This document shows, in pieces, positions 19,425 to 30,457 of a stretch of 64,000 nt of DNA. Position 1 is the first letter of the stretch, and every line of letters starts with the position of its first letter. The stretch lies in assembly GCA_949825025.1 (NCBI GenBank), contig OX463784.1:3139168-3203167 (forward strand), given 5' to 3'. A model generated the notes under the pieces. It did no database searches. It was not told the origin of the DNA and saw nothing but the letters and a program-made list of their open reading frames with translations. The position numbers were made by a program, and so were the translations under genes. This DNA is from Siphlonurus alternatus (lineage: Eukaryota > Arthropoda > Insecta > Ephemeroptera > Siphlonuridae).

Positions 19425-21318
19425 TAGGGCTGTAAATAACCGAGAAAAATGTTTAACCGGTGACCGTCAACTTTTAACCGGTTTTTAATCAAACCGAAGT
19501 TCGATTAAAAACCGCCCAGAATTTTAAAAATGTTTGATCGATTAAAAAAACCCGTCTAATCGATATCGGTTTTCGGTTAATTTTATTCGATCGGTTAATT
19601 ATTTGAATTTATTTGATCGGTTAATTTAACCGAAACGGTTAATTCTGCGCCATCGGTTATTTTTTTTGGAAATTATCACGTTAAATTAAGATATATTTAA
19701 TACAAATATACCATTACTATTGCATACATAACGGAATATAGAATATTCTTTTTCCTTTTATCAATATCATACATTAATTTAAAAACATTAAAATTAAAAT
19801 AACATGTAATGGTTTTTATTATTATAGCATAAATATCTTTAATTAATTAATTAATGTTGTCAATATTGATATAATATTGTTTATTGAATATGCTTATACT
19901 TTTCACAGTGTCACAATTGCATTCTATATTCGGGCAGGGGGGGGGGTCGGAGGGGAGAGGGAAGAATTGAAAAATTAATTTCTTTTCCGAACTGTGTTCT
20001 CTATATTATACATCATATTTTATATTTTTTGTGAATGACACTCGAATTCCTTTTTTCCTTTGTTATAGTTCATAAAATATGTTTTTAGTTCATGAACTAA
20101 AAACGGAAGTTGAACAACAATTCAAATTAAATTGTCAAAAATATATATGTAAATGATATTTATACACTGCAAAAACAACTAAATACCAAAGGCATTGAGA
20201 ATCTCCACAATCACTTTTACATCACCAAAAGTGTTTAGCTTCTCAATGCTTTTATTGTTTACGGTCTTCATACCTGTTGTAAAAAGCTAAAAAGTGATCA
20301 CCAATCTAACTACTCGCCAGCTTAACTTCGGTAATCACTTTCGATCATACCCTTACCACTGCACTGCTAATGCTTTCTTAGTAGGAAGAGTATTATTGAG
20401 GTATATAAAATAAAAAAGAGCTATGGTGAAATGATAAGGGTTCATTTTAATACAAGGTTATACAAATTTCGACCCTAGGGTAAAATTTGATGGCGGTTCT
20501 AATGGTGACCCTTAAATTTGCGACCCTTTGACCCTTAAGGGTCAATAGACCCTTAAATTTTTTTTTCGTAAAAAATTGCGAAATTGACATTAGCAATGTC
20601 CTTAATTAACTTTAGAGCTCTTATTTACGCATTTTAAGGGTCGACCCTTGGGGTCTAACAGGGGTCATTTTTTAAAGTATACAAATATGTATAACAAAAT
20701 TTGTCAAAAACTGTAAGGATTATGGATTTAGCATTGGCTTTAATTGATTCAGTAAGAATAATGACCCTCTAAGGGTCGACCCCTAAAATATATTACGATC
20801 TATTCCGCATATAATACTTCTAAATGCTATTAACATGCAATTTCTGAATGCTAAATCTATTAACAAAAATCTAATGTTTAAAACGTTAGTTTTTAAATGG
20901 TAAAAACAGTGATTAAATAGCAAAGACATTTAGCTATTTTTCTAAATACTTTTAACGTTCAGTAAATGTTAAAAGCATGGAGGGTCTCAATACCGATTTT
21001 TTGCAGTGTAGATAATAAATTGTTATGTTTGAGAGGATTGTCAAATGCTTTATTTATCCCGAATGGAATTCACGTGTCAATTAATTTTTTTTGCATTTTT
21101 AACAATTCATAAAAAGAATTAACCGCGGTTTAAAGTGCTTAAAATTATGACACGGCTAGAAACGGTTAAAATTGACTATCGGTTAATTTTCAATTTTAAT
21201 CGAAGTTCGGTTAAATGGTTAAATTAACCGTAACCTCGAGTAACAGTATTTTATGAAAACGATTAACCGTGAAGTTTTAACCGGACGGTTAATCAACCGG
21301 TTAAAATTTACAGCCCTA
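19425..21318. mobile_element. Non-autonomous hAT-type DNA transposon (1894 bp), copy 1 only
   Basis: Ends TAGGGCTGTAAAT / ATTTACAGCCCTA, flanked by a perfect 8 bp direct repeat GTTATAAT (19417-19424 and 21319-21326); 8 bp duplications and TAGGG-type ends are hAT hallmarks. Both subterminal regions are crowded with copies of ACCGGTTAA / CGGTTAATTT in both orientations (19450-19660, 21120-21310), as expected for transposase-binding subterminal repeats. There is no transposase frame. Copy 2 (about 58495-58525) lacks the element. Confidence 0.92.
20165..21008. mobile_element. TA-flanked element nested in the hAT (844 bp)
   Basis: Ends CACTGCAAAAA / TTTTTGCAGTG with TA duplicated on both sides (20163-20164, 21009-21010). 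Inside are repeated gggtcgaccctta-type motifs (gacccttaagggtcaatag near 20525-20545) and segments mentioning ttaaaagcatt / aaagcattgag at both ends. No transposase frame. The TA duplication fits Tc1/mariner-type insertion, though the end sequence is not a canonical mariner one. Confidence 0.8.
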
Positions 21319-21728
21319 GTTATAATATAATATATTTTTTTTTTTATTTTATTCATTTGAACTTTCGGGTTGTACTGTACAAGACAAACATAGGTTCACG
21401 TCATAAATGAATTCTGAAAACCACATAAAATATACAGATTAAACAAACACCAACATGACACACAAATCAATGAAAAACATATCATATAAAGTAAAGCACT
21501 ATATAATTTTAACAAGCAATTCATACAAATTAAAACACAAAGCTCCTTACATGTTTACTCTATCCTTATGAAGTTTGTTACTTAAAAATGATTTCAAGGA
21601 ATAATACTCTTGATTGATTAAAATTTTTGATTTAACTTAGAGTGGAACAATTTATTATTTTCAATATTTTTTAGAGAAAGGGCAAGGAAATCATACATTT
21701 TAGCGGTCTGAAACATAGGACTGCTTTT
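21319..21728. other. Intergenic stretch shared with copy 2 up to a deletion point
   Basis: Includes cattgaactttcgggttgta-like sequence matched at about 58545-58900 in copy 2. No gene. At 21728 copy 2 jumps to sequence corresponding to 25760. Confidence 0.4.
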
Positions 21729-22074
21729 AAATAATTTGGAGCTGTGTACATCAGTAACCACATTATTTTTATTCCTTGTGGAGTACCTATGGACATCACT
21801 ATGCTCTATATAAAACTCTTAAACATGGCACATTTCATAATGAATATTGATGGTACTGTTAAAATTTTATTATTTTTAAAATGAGTTTGAAAAGATTTTC
21901 CCTTGGGAAACCTTCATATGGTTCTTATAGCTCTTTTTTGCAGCACAAAGATCCTGTTAAACAGGATGATTAGCGGTTCGTTTCACTCCTTTCCTCCCCT
22001 GGTTTAACGTGTGACAAGTGAGAAAAAAATTGCATTAATTCTAGCATAGTACTTAATAGTTACTTTAATTCAGT

Positions 22075-22395
22075 GGGTGTGTGGCGCAGTGCACTTGATC
22101 TGGTCTTGTCAGATCACCGAAGTCAAGCAACGCCAAACGTAGTTATTAGTTGAATGGGTAACCATTTTCAACAAAAACTACGTTTCCTACCCATGGGTGA
22201 ATCGTTGCATTTTTCCACTATGTGGTTCCCCTGGCTTTGGACCTTTACACTTCCGGTTCATTGACAAAATCTGTAGCGTCCATCTTGGCTGAGGTTTCCA
22301 CTATAGGCAAAGTTACAGTTTCGGAAGGTTCGGGGTTTCAAACTTAGTGAGTAATTAGAGCTACCCAATTAAGGTTTGATTTAAAAAAAATATAT
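22075..22395 (+). mobile_element. 5S rRNA-derived SINE (S3), internally shortened
   Basis: Head gtgtggcgcagtgcacttga, cgaagtcaagcaacgccaaa, then ttattagttgaatgggtaac (diverged box C). The body is intact to ggctgaggtttccacta, then ~75 bases that other copies have are missing before agtttcggaaggttcggg. A-rich tail. Confidence 0.83.
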
Positions 22396-22570
22396 ATTTA
22401 CTGAGAAAAATTTAAAAATTTTCTAACATGGTGGCTCGTGGAAAAAATTTTCTCGACGGGGAACAATTAATTGAAGCCTCAATAAGGAAAATGTGTTATA
22501 ATTATTTGTAATTCTGTCATTTGTAAATCTGTCATAGAAAAATTATGAATGCACTCTTTATATTATTTTA

Positions 22571-22919
22571 TAATGGACAACATAAAAGAAAAAATTTATT
22601 GCAGAAATGAATAGAAGATACCAAATTATGCTACTAATAATTTTTTCAGATTTTTTTTAGGCCCTGAACTATTTTTAAATAATTATTGAAAGTGCGGCCA
22701 AGCCCTCTTGAGGCGTCAATAGGCATCTAGGCGTTCAGCTAGTATCTATCCTTTTTATTAAGAATTTGGGGGGGCCAACTGAAATCACAGGACTTTCAAT
22801 AATTAATTAAAAATAGTTCCAGGTCTCAAAAAAATCTGAAACAATTCAGAGTAGCATAATTTTGTACCCTAGCTCTTTTAATTTCTGCAATAAATTTTTT
22901 TCATTTATGTTGTCCATTG
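22571..22919. mobile_element. Palindromic MITE, family A (A4)
   Basis: Starts tggacaacataaaag and ends ..tttatgttgtccattg, with the usual gcagaaatgaatagaag core and its mirror. Confidence 0.83.
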
Positions 22920-23732
22920 TCAATGTTCTTTTCATATCGTGTGAATCACGTCAGTTTGTAAGCTGCTTTATAAACAAATTTCCTTGCCTCAAGGTGATAT
23001 AATGTTTGAGGTGGACCACTGCTTACTTTATCAAGGCCTACGCATTATAATATCAATCTCGATTGTTTTTTGAAATACTAGTCCTAGATTCTCAATTTGA
23101 GTTATATGCAACTTTGACCTCAAAATTTTCATGGAAAGAGTGGTTTTAAAATGTTGAAACCTTACACACGGCAAGATATATGGGGTTAAAAATTATGCCT
23201 CGGGTGTGAATATATCAAGAAAGATTTATTTCTATTGGATTTTAGAATGCTATATCAAAGAGGATGGACTGGACAGTGGGTGTGCTGCATTTTTTAACCG
23301 TTGTTGTCTGTATGTTGCAGGAGGTGGCAGACTGCAACGAGAAGGGACTTCAACAATAATTTATCAACATTTTCTGTACGCAATTTATATATTATATTTC
23401 TATGTATCTTTTGTGTATATTTATAATATGTATAAAACAAATTTTTCTTGGACCATCAGGTCATTTGTGGTGTAGCAACTGCCATTAAGTTGCTGTTGTG
23501 TTCTTTTTGTTTCCCAACCCTCGATTTAAAAGTATAATTTTTCAGTTATAAAAGACAAAAGTTACTTAAAATTATAAAAATTAATTGCCAAAAATTATGA
23601 AAATAGTTTTAGAATTGTTATATCAAAGTAAACTTTTATTTTGAATATCACCAAGGCGTAATTTAGATAATTTTTTAATAAACATCAGAATAATGTATAT
23701 TACATTTCCGATTTTGAGCAGTAGTATTATAA
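22920..23732. other. Intergenic stretch with one acceptor-like site
   Basis: An 89-codon ORF (23206-23475, Tyr/Ile-rich) has no known domain. Tgtctgtatgttgcag|gaggtgg near 23328 resembles the acceptor of exon h. No gene called. Confidence 0.3.
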
Positions 23733-24052
23733 TAGAGAATCAATATAAATTTTTTTTATTGCAGAAATGGACAGAGCATGCAAAGTTATGCTACCCTGAT
23801 TTTCTTCAGTTTTTTATAGACCGGGAACCATTATTAAAAAAATTATTGATTTTTTTTGTTACGTAACGAGGCACCGCTCCTTATGAAAAAGATAGGACTT
23901 GTCACCTCGTGACGTCATAAAAAGGACTTTCAATAACTTTTTAAAAAATACTTCCCGGTCTCTAAAAAATCTGAAAAAAATCAGGGTAGCATAACTTTGA
24001 TGCACGCTCTATCCACCTTGTGCAATAAAGAAAATTGAGGTCGATACTCCAT
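23733..24052. mobile_element. Palindromic MITE, family B (B3)
   Basis: The right end is intact (gaggtcgatactcca) and the left end degraded. The core is gcagaaatggacagagcatg and gctaccctgatttt; the centre has cgtgacgtcat. Confidence 0.8.
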
Positions 24053-24463
24053 TTCGAAAGAAATTTATATTTGACGATCTAAAACTTTTTGTGGGAGCTA
24101 GATATACAAAGTATGCAGTAAAAAGAAAGAACGATTACTCAGATAATTGGTTTCATAAATCCAATATAAATTAATGTATCGGTATGGGCGACGAGTTGAT
24201 CGATCAATTTGTGAGAAAAATTTTAAAAGCTTTTTAATTTACGTTGATTTGATATTAAATTTTTGCTTCAGCTATTAATTGAATGGATTATGAAAAGTAA
24301 CGTAATGTTGTATACCAATATGTTTTAGGCTATATAAAATATATATTATTATAGCTGCTTAATCTTCTCGATCATATATTATGAATTAAGACGTCGTTTA
24401 TTCTATTGTGCTTGGAATAACATTTTATCGTATTGCAAATAAAGCATATTAATTATGGTAAAT

Positions 24464-24584
24464 AGGCCTGTTAGTAAACCCTGTTCGGTATACTCTTTCT
24501 GCACCCAATCGACCTTAACTTCCCTGAACATAAGGTCGATCGGGTGTAGAAAGTGTACACTGAGCAGGGTTTACGAACAGGCCT
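24464..24584. mobile_element. 121 bp hairpin, mini relative of the F element
   Basis: Aggcctgttagtaaaccctg is mirrored by cagggtttacgaacaggcct. The interior pairs around cgaccttaac / ataaggtcgatcg. The ends match those of the 0.83 kb palindrome at 28064-28895 (ctgttagtaaaccctgg). Confidence 0.8.
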
Positions 24585-24727
24585 GATATCATGTTACTTT
24601 ACGCGGAGATTAATAATTGTTCATTGGTTCAAATTAATGGATGAACATTTCACCAATGGGAAACGTCTCATTAAATGCCATACAAAATTTTCTGATCTAA
24701 AATCTTCCATAAAATTTAACAAGAAAT

Positions 24728-24734
<7 letters not shown>

Positions 24735-24770
<36 letters not shown>
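24735..24770. repeat. (TA)n microsatellite
   Basis: About 17 TA units. The Tyr/Ile repeat frames across it are translation artefacts. Confidence 0.95.
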
Positions 24771-24772
<2 letters not shown>

Positions 24773-24999
24773 GACGCAAATCTTTAATATCCAAATTATA
24801 TGAATTCACAATCCTAAATACATTGAAACGTAATACTATTATACACTCCATGCATGACATGCTATTGTTCTTAAAACATTGAAAAAAGAGCATCACGAAA
24901 TGAAAAAAGATGACTCGATCCAAAGTTTCCTATATCTATAGAATCTATGCAGATCCGAGGTGCTTCTGTACAAAATTTCAACTAGGCAAAGTAGTGACA

Positions 25000-25460
25000 C
25001 TTTTCGCTCACCGCAGCGCTGGTGTTAAGAAAAACAGGAAATCGGAAGTTAATAATCGAACGTCACCCTGTAACCTCACAATGAGTGCGTTTGAATTCAC
25101 GGGCCAGCCCGGGCTGGGTAAAATGGCGGTGACCTTGGTCGCGTGGTATGAAACGTCATGATTTCGTCATAATTAGTTCCCAGTCTGTCCGCTAGGTCTC
25201 AGGCGCACTGTAGAGTCCGCCCGCGTCAGCCTGGGCCAGCCAGGAACTGACGTCATGATAGGAGGAAAAATGGCCGCCGGGCTGGCCCCACTTGACGACA
25301 AAAAACGCTTCAGCCCAGGCCAGCCCGGGCTGGCCCGTGAATTCAAACGCACTCAATGTTATTTTTAAATTTTCGTGCCCAAGATGACGTTTGATTATTA
25401 ACTTCCGATTCGTTTGGATTTCCGGTTTGTCTTAACACTAGCGCTGCATGGCCAAAGCAA
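25000..25460. mobile_element. Outer palindrome carrying a nested GC-rich MITE
   Basis: Cagcgctggtgttaagaaaa and gaaatcggaagttaataatc on the left are mirrored on the right by gattattaacttccgattcg and tgtcttaacactagcgctgc. The centre is occupied by the GC-rich element at 25083-25354. Confidence 0.65.
25083..25354. mobile_element. GC-rich MITE (272 bp) nested in the palindrome
   Basis: The ends are gagtgcgtttgaattcac followed by gggccagcccgggctgg, mirrored exactly at the other end. Possible 3 bp duplication AAT on both sides. The interior includes aaatggcggtgacc and aaaatggccgccgggctgg. Its GC content contrasts strongly with the surrounding DNA. Confidence 0.8.
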
Positions 25461-25906
25461 GAACTACAATACATATGCTCCTATAGATTTTCAACATTAA
25501 GATATAGCTTCTATAGATATTGGGAGCTACAACTCGATCTGTACGACAAGCTGTCTCGGAGGATCACACCAAAAATAATCAAATTCTGTACTTGCCGAGA
25601 TGTCCATGGACTGCATGTGAGGTGGATTAAGGTACCTTAAAGGTTCTTATTGCAATTAATATACAGCTTGCAGTCGCTATATAAATTGGAAAAAATGCGT
25701 CCTAAATTTAAGTCGCAAAACACATTTATCCGATACCTGTGGAATTTTTTATTTTAGTTCCCCTGCTTAAAAAAAACAAACAAAATATCTGTCGTATATT
25801 TTCACCGCAAATAACGATCACAGCCACTAAATAAAATCAGTTAAACCTCTAGGATTTAGGGTTATTTTCTTATATTTTTATTTTTAATATCATTTAAAGT
25901 AGAGAT

Positions 25907-26247
25907 AACACGGATCAGCTGACCTAAAAAAATTCCATTAATTAAAATTATAAAAAAAATAAAATGTTCTCCTCTACATCCCTTATCAGTAGCTAAAATA
26001 TCATGTATACAGATTCAAGCTAGTTTTTGAGGCATTAATTTTTATTGACTAATTCAACATGAAAGTTTCATTTCTCCATGTTAAAATAGTCATGCACCTT
26101 TAAAAATTAATAACTCGAAAACTAGCTCCTTTTTGTATACCTGATATTTTAGCTACTGTTAACGGATGTAAAGGAGAATATTTTCAATATTTTATTATTT
26201 TTTTTCATTTTAGCATTGGGTCAGCTGATCCGTATTATCTCTACCTT
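25907..26247. mobile_element. Palindromic element with AAGTAGAGATAACACGG ends
   Basis: The ends aagtagagataacacggatc and gatccgtattatctctacctt mirror each other, including a cagctga palindrome. The interior (ctcctctacatcccttatca, tttagctactg) is clearly related to the interior of element C1 at 9822-10171, although the ends differ. Copy 2 has it at about 59046-59393. Confidence 0.75.
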
Positions 26248-27199
26248 GAAAAAATAATACGAGGATCGAGAAGCGCAAATAATATAAAAAAAAAAAAATC
26301 ACGTAGACAGTAAAATTTATTATGATGACATCACATTTTAGTGCTTCTCTACTCACAGTTGATTTCAACACACAAATAAGGTAGGTAGAAAAATGGGAAT
26401 TGGCTAGCGGGAAACTGAAATCTGACCTACGACAATCCTGATGCCACACCACCGGAAGTTTCATTCAACTCAATGATAAATTGCTAAAATACTTTAAAAA
26501 CGTATCATAAATTCAATATAGCATTAAACGCTTAGATATTCTCAGCAAACAGATTTCAACATTTTTTCTTTCATTAATTGCAAACGGATTTCAATGGGTT
26601 GTTCACAAATTTGAATTATATCCGCTTATAAAATACCTTGCAAATACTGCCCATATTTAAAGCGTGAGAGCAAGCAATTTAACTAATCGTAGTGAAAAAC
26701 AAGTCAAGAACAAATGTATTTTTGACACTTTTTGCAGCAAAATACTTAACATTTAATACATAAAAATTAAAAATAGTAATTATTCAGCATTTTATTTTAG
26801 GTCATTAGGTAATTAAAAATTTGTTATTCATATTTAAGACATAAGCCGACTTCGTAAGTTTCTGATGCCTCAAAACAGCTGATACTGTGGAACTCCATTG
26901 TAGCGAGTACCCATTCTTCTACCACCCTACACACAAAGCTGCAGATGGCAGAACATACTTTTGTAAATATTTACTTCTAATATTTCTCACTACATGGCAA
27001 AAGTTCTTCTCTAAATACAAAAAAAAAAAGGAACAAAATTTAAAAACAAAAATTAGATATTGTCTTGGAAGGATTTTGTCTGTGCGGTTTCACATTCGTC
27101 CACTTCCGGTCATTGAAGTTCCGTTGAACAAATTTCAGTTCATGACCTAAAAAAGGAACGTGGGTTCAAACACGACCCCGGCAAACTTTTTAGCAATAT
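26248..27199. other. Intergenic stretch
   Basis: Frames of 84-87 codons (minus 26210-26464, plus 26887-27150) have close counterparts in copy 2 but no known domain. The first overlaps the palindromic element. No gene called. Confidence 0.3.
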
Positions 27200-27721
27200 A
27201 GGGTGTGATTCATTAGTGCAATCCAGAAAGTTATCCAGCTTTCTCACTAACCACGGTTAGCATCCAACTTAAAAGACAATAATGGTTGCATTTTTTTATT
27301 TCATAATTAGAAAATATACCTAAAATTATGCTTTTCTGATTTTTTCGGATTTTTTGGAGTGCGGGAACTAATTTTAAAAAATATTTAAAATATACCTGAA
27401 TTTGGGTGGTACACCTGATGGGACAACCGTGACGTCATTTGTCATACTGTGATTGGCTGTTGATGATGTCACGGCTGCTGTGATTGGCTGTCGATGACGT
27501 CACGGTTGTCCCATCAGATGTACCACCCAAATTCAGATATTTTAAATATTTTTTTAAAATTAGTTCCCGCACTCCAAAATATTTGAAAAAATTCAGAAAA
27601 GCATAATTTAATGTATATTTTCTAATTATGAAATAAAAAAATGCAACCATTATTGTCTATTCAATGACACTAAACGTGGTTAGCGAGAAACCTGGATAAC
27701 TCTTTTCGTTAATCGTGCCCT
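27200..27721. mobile_element. ~520 bp palindromic element, family E
   Basis: Nested symmetry: gggtgtgattcattag..gttatccag..tcactaaccacg on the left mirrors cgtggttagcgagaaa..ggataac..cgtgccc on the right. Further in lie the A/B-type core (aaaattatgcttttctgat, gcgggaactaa) and, at the centre, two related repeats gctg..gatgatgtcacgg / gctg..gatgacgtcacgg. Copy 2: about 60348-60868. Confidence 0.8.
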
Positions 27722-27865
27722 TTATTTCCAGAACTCAGTGTATTATAACTGAATGTCCTGTGTACATTTCTGTAATAAAAGTAATTACATGCAGGTTGTC
27801 CATGCACCATTTCAAGTGATATTCATGGGGGTAAATACGTTGTGATATGATATGTACACTCGATC

Positions 27866-27943
27866 CATTCGAAAAAAATGTCGGATCCGGTCATTTTAAA
27901 GTATAGATGGATCAGACATTTTTTTCTGAATGGACTATAAGTT
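27866..27943. mobile_element. 78 bp hairpin
   Basis: Ccattcgaaaaaaatgtcgg is mirrored by gatcagacatttttttctgaatgg. Compact palindrome, also in copy 2 (about 61007-61083). Confidence 0.65.
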
Positions 27944-28063
27944 TTGATATTGTTTAGCCGGCGGGTTGAAGTTTTCATTAAACACTTAATTTATCTATTT
28001 AGTTTATTTTTTAAAACATGTTTTTTTATTATAGGATGTTACTGCTTCAATAAATTACAATAT

Positions 28064-28895
28064 AAGGTCTGTTAGTAAACCCTGGTCGGTGTACACTTTT
28101 TACACCCAATCGACCTTATGTTCAAGTGCATTAAAGGCCATATGACCATTCCCCAGTATTAAGTACACAGTTAGTATTGCCTCAGTCTCAGTATAATACG
28201 GCTGCATAAAAAATTGTTCCAGCAGCAATAATATTAGAGATAATAGCTGATGAAAGACACCTGTGACGTCATTTGTACCCATTTTGTGGCGACGGTATAG
28301 GGAAATCCCTGCAAAAAAAAATGGGTTTACTCTAGCTGCAACCATGGACATAATTTTAATTCTGGAATGTTGAAATTTTAGCAGGACATTCTTGATAGTA
28401 TTTGTCAAATATCCTAAAAAATTTTGTTGTTGAGGTTCACACAGACTGACTTATTGCAGTAGCAAGAAGAGAAAAATTTTGCATAATAAAACAATGCTAA
28501 ATATTTGGCTTATATTGCTGCAATAAGTCAGTCTGTGTGAACGTCAACAACAAAATATTTCAGAACATTTGACAAATATTATCAAGGCGACTCTGGTTAA
28601 ATTTCAACATTCCAGAATTAAAATTATGTCCGTGGTTGCAGCTAGAGTGAACCTATCTTTTGCTGGGATTTCCCTATACCGTCGCCACAAAATGGGTACA
28701 AATGACGTCACCGGTGCCTTTTCATCGGCTAATATCTCTGATATTATTGCTGCTGGAACAATTTTTTTACGCAACCGTATCATACTGAGTCAATATTAAC
28801 TGTGGACTTATGGACTTAATTCTGAGAAATGGTCATGGGGCCTTTAAGGTCGATAGGGTGTAGAAAGTGTACAACGAGCAGGTTTTACAAACAGA
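28064..28895. mobile_element. 0.83 kb palindromic element, family F
   Basis: The ends aaggtctgttagtaaaccct and ..gcaggttttacaaacaga carry mirror arms of ~390 bp. Because the arms are mirror images, homologous peptides are read on the minus strand (28100-28408) and plus strand (28569-28799), both with the string YRRHKMGTNDVTG. This is a consequence of symmetry, not two genes. The inner arms are cacacagactgacttattgc / gcaataagtcagtctgtgtg. Copy 2: about 61210-62040. Confidence 0.8.
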
Positions 28896-29168
28896 TGTTT
28901 TGTCACGTACTGTATAAGGTTCTACAAGCGACTGTTTTGTTACATTTGATTCAGAACTGACAGAAAAGTTGACAAAATCGTTCTTTCAAGTCTCTGTCTG
29001 GAGGAAGCCCCCTGCTGTCTGCAACCCTCTCTACTTTGGTGATTAACAAGTTGCCTAACATCAAGGGGACATCTTCAGACAGATGATTGTTTAACGTAAC
29101 TTTTGTGTTCTCAGCTCGGTGGTCACTGTGAATAATAATCTTAACTATAAAAGCAAGCTGCACTATTG

Positions 29169-29536
29169 TATTTTTTTTAATCAAACTTTATTGGGCACTT
29201 CTACTTACTAATTACATACTACTTTGAAACTTCCAACAATCCAAAACCCTAACTTGAGCGTTTCGCATGCTCATCCGGAACGGGGGTGGCCACGACCTTA
29301 CAATCCATCCTGAAATTTTCCTCCAACTGAGGGTAAAGTAGAAACCTCAGTCAGGATGGACGAAACATCTTTTGTCAATGAACCAGAAGTGCAATGTTTC
29401 AAAGTCAGGGTAAGCACATAGTGGAAAAGCGTAACGACTTACCCCTGGGTGGGAAAGTGTTTTTTTGGTCAAAATGGTCACCCATCCAACTACTTGACTT
29501 CGGTGATCTTGATGGTGATGATGACTGCTCCACACC
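29169..29536 (-). mobile_element. 5S rRNA-derived SINE (S4), minus strand, box region deleted
   Basis: Reads on the minus strand from gtgtggagcag (29535) to a tail complementary to ttttttttaatcaaac. Relative to copy 2 (62313-62702) about 19 bases are missing inside the 5S head, between the two ct dinucleotides of caactact..cttgacttcgg. This removes much of the box A / intermediate-element region. The deletion is specific to copy 1. Confidence 0.83.
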
Positions 29537-29646
29537 TTCTTCGGAACTAAAATAATTATATAATATACTAAAAAATAGCTCTGTCGTGTAAAGGACTTAG
29601 TAGGGTAAAAACCAGAGTTCTGGGACAGTTAAGAGTTCTGGGACAG

Positions 29647-29904
29647 TTGGTCATTCGGGAGGGATCGAGGCGGGTTCGGGTGAGCTCGTTGCAGGGCTGC
29701 ATGGTTGTATTGGAAGGGATCGCTTCTGCCGCATCGGCCGCAGCTTCCGCCGCATCGGTTGCAACTGTATCCTGTATACGTCTAGCATCATTGCTTGGCT
29801 TCCGGTTTGATCGGAGCATGTTACGACATGTTAAGCATTGTATTTCGAAAAAGGTTGTCAAATCTCTCATTTACCCGCTAAATTTAAAATTATTTACCTT
29901 CTAG
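29647..29904 (+). CDS. 85-codon conserved ORF, unknown (low confidence)
   Basis: Open in both copies at the same length (62812-63069). It contains an Ala/Ser-rich low-complexity stretch and a basic C-terminal half, with no recognised domain. The six substitutions I see between copies all change the amino acid, so conservation of length may be chance. An opposing minus-strand frame (29568-29870) is broken in copy 2 by an in-frame TGA. It lies ~0.55 kb downstream, in minus-strand terms, of the BIR pseudogene. Could be noncoding. Confidence 0.2.
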   Translation: MVIREGSRRVRVSSLQGCMVVLEGIASAASAAASAASVATVSCIRLASLLGFRFDRSMLRHVKHCISKKVVKSLIYPLNLKLFTF

Positions 29905-30457
29905 AGTTTTATGTTTTCCTAATACTTTTAAAAAAAATATTTCTGTAATTACGATTTAATTGTGGTTTTTTAATTAGATTTAGGGTAAGTACATCCTACA
30001 GGTCCACCCTATTTTTTATTGAGGTCCAGGGTGTATTATGACGTCACTTATTATTATAATTAAACTTTCTCCGCTCATTTTAATAACTTTACAAAAAAGA
30101 GTCCTACCCTTCTACGCATATGCTGGATACATGTTAAGACATGTTCATGATGACTAATTCTTGCAACATGTGGTGCAATGTGTACTTTACCCCCCTGAGC
30201 TCTACTGCTTATATAAGATACATCATGTTTAACTACCAAACAAATTTACTAGTCAGCTCTCTAACCCTCAGAAGCTGACGCGCTGGTCCTCAACCAGCTA
30301 CACTAATTCATGCTCTAGTCCTATCCTCATACATCTAATGGGTGAAATAAAAAGAATATAATAGGTTTAATACATATATTCTGAGAATTCAAAACGATAC
30401 ATTGAGAGGTACATGTTTCACCTCAAGTGCTGAGACTCCATGTCCCCGTTGAAGAAT
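29905..30457. other. Intergenic stretch with a TATA-like box
   Basis: Contains gcttatataagatacatc (30208-30225), a good TATA-box match on the plus strand, with tcagctctc about 42 bases after it. The spacing is longer than typical, so promoter status is weak. Tattatgacgtcac (CRE) lies near 30035. Kept in copy 2. Confidence 0.3.

Larger units (their letters stand above)
21729..25759. other. 4.03 kb block missing from copy 2
   Basis: Copy 2 reads ..gactgctttt directly into cccctgcttaaa (58891-58916), joining what are positions 21728 and 25760 here. Only a TT is shared at the breakpoints and there are no target duplications or terminal repeats, so this looks like deletion in copy 2, not insertion in copy 1. 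The block contains SINE S3, MITEs A4 and B3, a 121 bp hairpin, a (TA)n run and a GC-rich MITE. Confidence 0.75.

Noticed and set aside
28100..28799. A pair of homologous divergent genes
   Set aside because: The two frames are mirror arms of one palindromic element; no domain, and copy 2 shortens one of them.
30208..30225. Confident core promoter at tatataag
   Set aside because: Good TATA match but the nearest initiator-like tcag is ~42 bases away and no gene follows on that strand.
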